Source: UBA4717 sp002404395 (GTDB taxonomy: Bacteria > Bacillota > Clostridia > Oscillospirales > CAG-272). From it: a stretch of 18,825 bases of DNA. Positions 13,360-18,825 of this stretch are shown piece after piece. The DNA lies in contig CALFNW010000059.1 of assembly GCA_937902275.1 (NCBI GenBank), positions 1 through 18,825 of the forward strand, in the 5' to 3' direction. Both the position numbers and the translations under genes were made by a program. How positions within the stretch are numbered: the first letter of the stretch is position 1; every line of letters starts with the position of its first letter. The notes below the pieces were generated by a model, which did not search any database, had not been told where the DNA came from, and saw nothing but the letters and a program-made list of their open reading frames with translations.

Positions 13360-15261
13360 ATGTGCGGATTTGCCGGATTCACCGGATATATCGAAAACAA
13401 GCAGGAAATAATCTGCCGGATGATGGAGCGTATCGTTCACCGCGGTCCGGATATGGGCGACTTCTATATTGAAAACGGAAGTGAAGAAAGCGGCGGAGTC
13501 GGCGGGATCGCCCTCGGCTTCCGCCGACTCTCTATTCTCGATCTCCGTCCCGAAGCGGCACAACCTATGACGAGTGCGGATGGTGAATCGGTCATAGTAT
13601 TCAACGGTGAAATTTACAACTTTAACGAGCTGAAGCTTGAGCTTGAAGCGCTCGGCTCAAGCTTCCGTACCACCTGCGACACCGAAGTACTGCTTGAAGG
13701 CTACCGCAAATTCGGCAAGGAAATAGTAAACAAGCTGCGCGGAATGTTCGCCTTTGCGATTTGGGACAGATCGGCGCAAACCCTTTTCGGTGCGCGTGAT
13801 CCTTTCGGTATAAAGCCGTTTTATTACGGCTTTACCGATAAGCGCGAGTTGATTTTCGGCTCTGAGATCAAAAGCTTCCTCGAACACCCCGACTTTGTAA
13901 TGCAGGTGAACGAAAAAGCGCTCGCCCCATACCTCACCTTTCAGTACCCTGTATGCGAAGAAAGCTTCTTCAAAGGCGTGTTCAAACTTTTGCCCGGACA
14001 CTTTTTTACCTATACGAATGAAAACGGTAACGGCAAGCTTTCAATCGAATCCTACTATGATCCTCAGTTTGCTCCCGCTTCGGGCGATTTTGACTCGCTT
14101 GTGTCAAAAATCGACGATACGGTCAGAGAATCAGTAAAAGCACACAGTATCAGTGACGTCAAAGTCGGATCGTTTCTTTCGGGCGGCGTCGATTCAAGCT
14201 ATATAACCGCCTGCCTGATGCCGGACAAGACTTTTTCCGTCGGCTTCAAGCGTGAAAAGTTCGATGAAACGGGATATGCCGCTGAGTTGTCCGACAAGCT
14301 CGGAATAACAAACGTGCGCCGTTATATTACCGCAGACGAATGTTTTGATGCCCTCTCGGACATTCAATATCACATGGACGAGCCGCAATCAAACCCTTCC
14401 TCCGTACCGCTGTGGTTTTTGGCGGAGCTTGCCGCGCGCGACGTCACCGTTGTGCTTTCCGGCGAGGGTGCGGACGAGCTGTTTGCCGGCTATGAAGAAT
14501 ACGGTGAAAATGCGCGGGCTGTAAAATACCGCAAACTACCGGGCTTTGTCAGACGCGCCGCGGCGGCGGTATCAAAACATCTTCCCTATTTCAAAGGTCA
14601 CGACTTTATAATCAAAAACTCGGGACGCCCCGAAGATTGGTTTATAGGACAGGCTAAAGTTTTTGCACCCGATGAAGCCGCCGATATTCTGAAAGCTTCA
14701 TATAGAAATGCACCGTCGGTCAGAGAATTGACGGCTCCCGTATACAAGCGCTCCGCGGCACGCGATGAGCTGTCAAAAAAACAATATCTTGACATGAATC
14801 TGTGGCTTCCCGGCGATATTTTGCTCAAAGCCGATAAAATGTGTATGGCTCACTCGCTTGAGCTGAGAGTTCCGTTTCTGGACCGCCGCGTATTTGACAC
14901 GGCAAAAATCCTTCCCGCGGACTTCAAGCTCTCGCACAGCACCACAAAGTATATTTTCCGAAAAGCCGCTAACCGTACTCTGCCCGATGAATGGGCAGAC
15001 CGTGAAAAAAAGGGATTCCCGGTCCCTATACGCTATTGGTTCCGCGAAGACAAGTATTACAATATTGTAAAAAGCTACTTTACCGCCGATTTTGCATCGG
15101 AATTTTTCGATACCGAAAAACTGCTTGCAATTCTCGACGAACACAAAGCGCATGAAGACCGTGCGCATGACAGAGGACGTAAGATCTATACGGTATTTTC
15201 GTTCCTTGTATGGTACAAACGTTTCTTTATAGATGAAAAAGTCAACTGCAAGAGGGGGTGA
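13360..15261 (+). CDS. asnB: Glutamine-dependent asparagine synthetase-type amidotransferase (AsnB/AsnH-like)
   Basis: A cytoplasmic two-domain enzyme. The N-terminal class II glutaminase releases ammonia from glutamine, and the C-terminal domain adenylates a carboxylate and amidates it. It has 633 residues. The start at 13360 leaves Cys2 as N-terminal nucleophile (MCGFAGF), with AGAGG upstream; a longer reading would bury that cysteine. Glutaminase motifs: HRGPDMGDF, RLSILDLRPEAAQPM, FNGEIYNF, CDTEVLLEGY and DPFGIKPFYY. Synthetase motifs: SGGVDS pyrophosphate loop at residues 274-279, SGEGADELFAGYEEY and LELRVPFLDRRV. The default product is L-asparagine. However, the next genes are a D-aspartate-ligase-like ATP-grasp protein (start 5 nt after this stop) and an aspartate racemase. 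In lactic acid bacteria, AsnH-type members of this family amidate D-Asp or DAP of peptidoglycan, so a cell-wall role is plausible here. Confidence 0.9.
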   Translation: MCGFAGFTGYIENKQEIICRMMERIVHRGPDMGDFYIENGSEESGGVGGIALGFRRLSILDLRPEAAQPMTSADGESVIVFNGEIYNFNELKLELEALGSSFRTTCDTEVLLEGYRKFGKEIVNKLRGMFAFAIWDRSAQTLFGARDPFGIKPFYYGFTDKRELIFGSEIKSFLEHPDFVMQVNEKALAPYLTFQYPVCEESFFKGVFKLLPGHFFTYTNENGNGKLSIESYYDPQFAPASGDFDSLVSKIDDTVRESVKAHSISDVKVGSFLSGGVDSSYITACLMPDKTFSVGFKREKFDETGYAAELSDKLGITNVRRYITADECFDALSDIQYHMDEPQSNPSSVPLWFLAELAARDVTVVLSGEGADELFAGYEEYGENARAVKYRKLPGFVRRAAAAVSKHLPYFKGHDFIIKNSGRPEDWFIGQAKVFAPDEAADILKASYRNAPSVRELTAPVYKRSAARDELSKKQYLDMNLWLPGDILLKADKMCMAHSLELRVPFLDRRVFDTAKILPADFKLSHSTTKYIFRKAANRTLPDEWADREKKGFPVPIRYWFREDKYYNIVKSYFTADFASEFFDTEKLLAILDEHKAHEDRAHDRGRKIYTVFSFLVWYKRFFIDEKVNCKRG

Positions 15262-15266
15262 CCTGC

Positions 15267-16496
15267 TTGGATAATAAATTTGATTTCGTGCTGATCGGCG
15301 CCGATCTGAACTGCTATAATATCGCGCGCGCCGTGCATGAGGCTTTCGGCAAGCTCTCGTACGCCTTCGGACGTCAGGAGCTCGGTTGTACAAAGTATTC
15401 AAAGATCGTAAAATTCACCGCTGTGCCGAAGTTAGATGATCCCGATACCTTTATTTCCACCCTTCGCGGCTTCAGAAAACAACTCGGCGATGACCGACAG
15501 CTTGTGCTTTTTGCCTGCACCGATGATTACGCCGGACTTGCGATCCGCTTCCGCGATGAACTTGAAGCCGAAAATTTCATAATACCTTATGCAAAAAAAT
15601 GTGACTTTGACCGTTTTCAGAGCAAAGCCGACTTTTACAAGGTGTGCGAAGCCTATGGAGTTCCCTACCCCAAAACACAGGTCTTTTCAAAGGGCTTTGA
15701 TCCTTCACTGCTTGCGCCCGAAGCGCTCGGATTTGATTATCCGATCATAGTCAAGCCCTCAAGCAGCATATTATATTGGAAGCACCCCTTTGACGGAATG
15801 AAGAAGGTTTATTCCGCGAAAGACCCTGCGCAAGCCGAAAAAATTTTAAACGAAATATTCGCCTCCGGCTACCCGGATACCGTGGTAGCGCAGGATATGA
15901 TCCCCGGCGGTGATGATCGTATGCACGTGCTGACCACCTACTCGGGTGCTGACGGCAGGGTAAGAATGGCTTGCCTCGGACACGTATTGCTTGAAGAACA
16001 CACTCCGAAAGGACGGGGGAACCATGCCGCAATAGTCACCTGCAACAATCCGAAGCTCGTTGAGCGTTTTACCTCCCTGCTTGACTCGATCGGATACACC
16101 GGCTTTGCAAACTTTGATATAAAATTTGATGAACGTGACGGAAGCTACCGCGTATTTGAAATAAATATGCGACAAGGCAGAAGCAATTATTACGTAACCG
16201 CCGCCGGTATGAATCTCGCAAAGCTTGTAGCCGACGACCGCGTGTTCGGCGTAAAGTCCGAGACCGCAAAGCTTGTGACAAATGAAATATTCTGGCATAT
16301 CGTGCCGAAAGGCATTGTTTATCGCTACACCCGTGGCACCGAAAACGAAGCGCTTGTAAAAAAGCTCGTATCCGAGCATCGCGAAGCTTCCTCATATTTT
16401 TATCCCTATGACACGCGCCGCGATATCCGCAGGCTCTATTACGCACTCGGATATACTTTCAACCATTATAAAAAGTACCGTCAATACAAAAACTGA
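15267..16496 (+). CDS. ATP-grasp ligase, probable D-aspartate ligase of peptidoglycan precursors
   Basis: Predicted cytoplasmic ATP-dependent carboxylate-amine ligase of 409 residues. The N-terminal Rossmann-like domain is FDFVLIGADLNCYNIARAVHEAF. ATP-grasp motifs follow: YPIIVKPSSSILYW, VVAQDMIPGGDDRMHVL and FANFDIKFD, then the metal-binding FEINMRQGRSN with Glu298 and Asn300. Overall size and these segments resemble the Aslfm-type D-aspartate ligases of Lys-type Gram-positive bacteria, which join D-Asp to the side-chain amine of residue 3 of UDP-MurNAc-pentapeptide. I chose TTG at 15267 because a near-consensus AGGGGGTGA lies 5 nt before it; GTG at 15258 sits inside that site. The gene begins 5 nt after the asnB stop, so translation is probably coupled, and an aspartate racemase follows. 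Other ATP-grasp roles (for example peptide or carbamoyl ligation) remain possible. Confidence 0.8.
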   Translation: MDNKFDFVLIGADLNCYNIARAVHEAFGKLSYAFGRQELGCTKYSKIVKFTAVPKLDDPDTFISTLRGFRKQLGDDRQLVLFACTDDYAGLAIRFRDELEAENFIIPYAKKCDFDRFQSKADFYKVCEAYGVPYPKTQVFSKGFDPSLLAPEALGFDYPIIVKPSSSILYWKHPFDGMKKVYSAKDPAQAEKILNEIFASGYPDTVVAQDMIPGGDDRMHVLTTYSGADGRVRMACLGHVLLEEHTPKGRGNHAAIVTCNNPKLVERFTSLLDSIGYTGFANFDIKFDERDGSYRVFEINMRQGRSNYYVTAAGMNLAKLVADDRVFGVKSETAKLVTNEIFWHIVPKGIVYRYTRGTENEALVKKLVSEHREASSYFYPYDTRRDIRRLYYALGYTFNHYKKYRQYKN

Positions 16497-16555
16497 ACAC
16501 CGCTGCAAAGTCGTGACCGCACGGCAATATGCGCAAAACCATGAAAGGTAAAAAA

Positions 16556-17278
16556 ATGAAAAAAAGCAAATTGCTCGGCATACTCGGCGGTCTCGGACCG
16601 CTTGCCACAGCGTATTTTTACGAACTTGTCACCGCACTGACAAGCGCCGAATGTGACCAGGATCATATTGATATGGTAATATCGTCACGCGCTTCGACTC
16701 CCGACCGCTCGGCGTTCATTCTCGGTAAGAGTCAGGATGATCCGTTGCCGATCATGGTCGAGGAAGCCAAAAAGCTCGAAGCATACGGAGCCGACATTAT
16801 TGCGATACCCTGCAACACCGCTCACTATTTCTACGACGGCATTGCCTCAGAGGTGAAAGTGCCGATACTCAACATAATAAATGAGACAATAGACTCGCTT
16901 GCGACAGATGGGGTCAAACGCGCAGTACTGTTTGCCACCGAGGGCACCTGCCGGGCAGGTACCTATCAGCGTGCAGGCGAGGGGCGGGTTGAAATAATAA
17001 CACCGTCAAGTCAGATACAAAGTGAGATCACAAGTTTTATTTTCGACTCAATCAAGAAAGGCGCGCTTCCCGATGAGCAGCATTTTCTTGAATTGGGTGC
17101 CCTTTACAAGGCGCACGGATGCGAGCGCATAATCCTCGGATGTACCGAACTTTCAATAATCAAAAAGAGTTTTGAGTCGGTCAGACACGACGGCTTTTTT
17201 GCCGATTCGCTTGAAATACTCGCAAAACGCACGGTAGTCGCCTGTGGCAGAGAGCTTGCGGTCAAGCCCCTGCTTTAA
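16556..17278 (+). CDS. Aspartate/glutamate racemase family protein, probable aspartate racemase
   Basis: A cofactor-independent cytoplasmic racemase, 240 residues. The N-terminal motif is LLGILGGLGPLATAYFYE. The two catalytic cysteines are present in their family contexts: Cys86 in IPCNTAHYF and Cys196 in LGCTELS. The PCNTAHYFYDGI version and the N-terminal GGLGPLAT motif favour aspartate racemase over MurI-type glutamate racemase. Its position after the ATP-grasp ligase suggests it supplies D-aspartate, as racemase-ligase pairs do in Enterococcus faecium. The start at 16556 has GAAAGG 7 nt upstream; in-frame ATGs at 16529 and 16541 lack one and would add a short basic leader. The 59-bp gap from the ligase gene shows no promoter or terminator, so the two are probably co-transcribed. 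Confidence 0.88.
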   Translation: MKKSKLLGILGGLGPLATAYFYELVTALTSAECDQDHIDMVISSRASTPDRSAFILGKSQDDPLPIMVEEAKKLEAYGADIIAIPCNTAHYFYDGIASEVKVPILNIINETIDSLATDGVKRAVLFATEGTCRAGTYQRAGEGRVEIITPSSQIQSEITSFIFDSIKKGALPDEQHFLELGALYKAHGCERIILGCTELSIIKKSFESVRHDGFFADSLEILAKRTVVACGRELAVKPLL

Positions 17279-17347
17279 TACATTTTAATATAAAAAGTGA
17301 CGGCAAACGCGAAAAAACTACATTTATACACCCAAATTCGACAAATT

Positions 17348-17375
17348 TTGCTAATTATCGGTTATATAATATAAT
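17348..17375 (+). promoter_or_regulatory. Probable promoter of murE
   Basis: A weak -35 TTGCTA (17348-17353), a 16-bp spacer and TATAAT at 17370-17375; an overlapping second TATAAT lies at 17365-17370. It stands in an AT-rich stretch after the racemase stop, with no clear terminator for the upstream genes. Confidence 0.55.
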
Positions 17376-17391
17376 CATCAAACCGAGCGGC

Positions 17392-17436
17392 ACAGCCAAA
17401 CGGCTGTCTGATTTTTGCATCGTGATACACCGATGC
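17392..17436 (+). promoter_or_regulatory. Paired hairpins in the murE leader
   Basis: ACAGCC-AAAC-GGCTGT (17392-17407), followed by CTGATTTTT, resembles a small terminator. Next comes GCATCG paired with CGATGC (17417-17436). With the next CTNCG-apex hairpin, the leader has three stems in about 65 nt. Regulation is possible but unproven. Confidence 0.45.
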
Positions 17437-17441
17437 CGGGA

Positions 17442-17456
17442 GTCGGCTTCGCCGAC
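17442..17456 (+). repeat. CTNCG-apex leader hairpin, copy 5 (murE)
   Basis: GTCGGC-TTC-GCCGAC: a 6-bp perfect stem ending 11 nt before the murE ATG. No Shine-Dalgarno is visible between it and the start. Confidence 0.6.
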
Positions 17457-17467
17457 ATTCAAAATTT

Positions 17468-18825
17468 ATGCTTTTATCCGCTATAATCGGTCAAACCGAC
17501 CTTACGCCGAAAAATCTATCCGAACTGTCAAAAGCCGCTGATACCGATATCACCTCAATAATATATGATTCGCGCCGCGCCGTGAGCGGATCGCTTTTCG
17601 TCTGCCTGCGCGGCGCCAGAGCTGACGGACACGCTTTTGCAAGCTCGGCATATGAACTCGGGTGCCGCGTGTTCGCCGCCGAAGAAGCGCTGGATCTTCC
17701 GCCCGACGCGACGGTATTACTGTTTGAAAATACGCGTATCGCGCTTGCTGAGCTTTCCGCCGCTTTCTTCGCTCACCCCGAAAGAAAATTAAAGCTTGTC
17801 GGAGTCACCGGGACCAAGGGAAAAACCTCTGTTACAGAAATGCTCAGATGCATACTCAGCGAATCGGGAATAAATGCAGGCTCGATAGGCACCGACGGCA
17901 TCACCTACGGCGATGTTCATGAAGCAACGTTAAATACCACTCCCGAAAGCTTTGAGTTATTTTGCACTTTCGACCGAATGAAACGCGCAGGCGTCGAGGT
18001 CTGCGTAATGGAGGTATCTTCACAGGCATATCTCACCCACCGTGTACACGGTATCACCTTTGATATCGGCATTTTCACAAATCTGGCTCCGGATCATATC
18101 GGTGAAGGCGAACATCCGGATTTTCTGAATTATCTTGAATGTAAAGCGATGCTGTTTAAAAACTGCCGTTTCGGAATATTTAACGCCGACGACAAATACA
18201 CAACAGACATGAGACGCGGTGCGCTTTGCATACAGAGCACATATGCTATAGACACTGCTGCGGATCTTGTCGGTCGAAATATCGCACGCACCAGATCAGA
18301 CAGCTTTATGGGCGTCTCTTTTGACGCCTGTGACTTCTCAGGCAGCTTAAAGCTCCGACTGCCGCGCCCCGGCAAATACAGCGTGTATAACGCACTTGCG
18401 GCGACCGCGGCGGCAAGGCGGCTCGGTGCTGACAATGATTCTGTCTCACGCGCGCTTGAGACCTGCAAAATACCCGGTCGATTCGAGATCGTAGACGCGC
18501 TTGATTTCTGCACCTTTGTTATCGACTATGCTCACAACGGACTTTCAATGAAAAATCTGCTTTCTACCGTGCGCGAATATAATCCGTCACGGATCGTCGT
18601 GCTGTTCGGTTCGGTCGGCTCGCGTACCGAGTTGCGCCGCCGCGAGTTAGGCGATGCTTGCGCACTCGGCGCCGATTTTTCGATCATAACTTCGGATAAT
18701 CCCGATTTTGAAGACCCCGAAGCCATAATCGACGATATCGAACTTTCCTTTAAATCGCGTGCGGCACCCTATGTGCGAATCACAGATCGTGCCGAAGCGA
18801 TAAGATATGCCGTCAGACACGCCTG
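17468..18825 (+). CDS. murE: UDP-N-acetylmuramoyl-tripeptide synthetase MurE, 3' end cut off by the window edge
   Basis: A Mur ligase adding the third amino acid (a diamino acid) to UDP-MurNAc-L-Ala-D-Glu in the cytoplasm. The first 452 residues are present of an expected 480-500. The N-terminal domain has TSIIYDSRRAVSGSLFVCLRG, the UDP-sugar-binding region. The ATP loop is GVTGTKGKTS, with Gly115 to Ser121 as its core. Further family marks are LNTTPES, MEVSSQA, FTNLAPDHIGEGE, YLECKAMLF (the lysine position carbamylated in Mur ligases), PGRFEIVD and VIDYAHN. The substrate-selecting motif reads DNPD (residues 410-413). DAP-adding enzymes read DNPR and S. aureus-type lysine enzymes DNPA, so meso-DAP is unlikely here. 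That fits the D-Asp ligase and racemase just upstream. The ATG at 17468 has no clear Shine-Dalgarno, but the protein N terminus matches the family. Confidence 0.93.
   Translation, partial: MLLSAIIGQTDLTPKNLSELSKAADTDITSIIYDSRRAVSGSLFVCLRGARADGHAFASSAYELGCRVFAAEEALDLPPDATVLLFENTRIALAELSAAFFAHPERKLKLVGVTGTKGKTSVTEMLRCILSESGINAGSIGTDGITYGDVHEATLNTTPESFELFCTFDRMKRAGVEVCVMEVSSQAYLTHRVHGITFDIGIFTNLAPDHIGEGEHPDFLNYLECKAMLFKNCRFGIFNADDKYTTDMRRGALCIQSTYAIDTAADLVGRNIARTRSDSFMGVSFDACDFSGSLKLRLPRPGKYSVYNALAATAAARRLGADNDSVSRALETCKIPGRFEIVDALDFCTFVIDYAHNGLSMKNLLSTVREYNPSRIVVLFGSVGSRTELRRRELGDACALGADFSIITSDNPDFEDPEAIIDDIELSFKSRAAPYVRITDRAEAIRYAVRHA

Noticed and set aside
14773..15402. A 209-codon minus-strand open frame over the asnB/ligase junction
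   Set aside because: It runs across two well-supported genes on the other strand and has no recognisable domain.

Overview
The window reads as a chromosomal segment of an anaerobic Gram-positive bacterium, most likely a gut- or rumen-type member of the Clostridia. The reasons are a glycyl radical enzyme, a secreted SGNH hydrolase carrying a type I dockerin, long-form HPF, consensus sigma-A promoters, AGGAGG-like ribosome binding sites and a MurE without the DAP-type motif. Lineage is inferred from gene content only. I see no phage, insertion sequence, CRISPR array, tRNA or rRNA. No real gene shows a frameshift. The two end genes (uraA and murE) are cut by the window edges.

Layout. 1-957 (-): uracil permease UraA, incomplete at its 3' end, behind a roughly 235-nt leader. 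That leader has a consensus promoter and what looks like a transcription attenuator: a folded domain whose closing stem shares a strand with an intrinsic terminator. 1473-2561 (+): aspartate-semialdehyde dehydrogenase. 2676-3203 (+): long hibernation promoting factor. Two convergent terminators follow. 3387-6542 (-): a 1051-residue secreted protein with signal peptide, three copies of an unknown module, a Big_2-like domain, an SGNH/GDSL hydrolase, a dockerin and an InlB-type repeat. It is divergent from nagA (6880-8019, +); the 337-bp gap between them holds two perfect palindromes and a promoter in each direction. metG (8141-10093) and tatD (10224-11036) follow, separated by three 21-bp tandem repeats. 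11258-13228 (+): a short, divergent glycyl radical enzyme with no activase in the window.

13360-17278 (+): a tight set of an AsnB-type amidotransferase, an ATP-grasp ligase that resembles D-aspartate ligases, and an aspartate racemase, followed by murE (17468 to the right end). Together these suggest a peptidoglycan with a D-Asp or D-Asn side branch. The racemase would make D-Asp, the ATP-grasp enzyme would attach it to the side-chain amine of residue 3 of the stem peptide, the AsnB-like enzyme could amidate it, and MurE would supply residue 3. MurE carries DNPD where DAP-adding MurE enzymes carry DNPR, so residue 3 is probably not meso-DAP. A lysine-like diamino acid would fit. The role of the glycyl radical enzyme next to this set is unknown.

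A feature that cuts across genes: five transcription-unit heads (asd, nagA, metG, the glycyl radical enzyme and murE) carry a 13-15-nt hairpin 11-14 nt before the start codon. The apex is always C-TNC-G, while the stem sequence changes with pairing kept. The tandem repeats before tatD carry the same apex. This looks like a family of 5'-leader RNA elements or miniature palindromic repeats.
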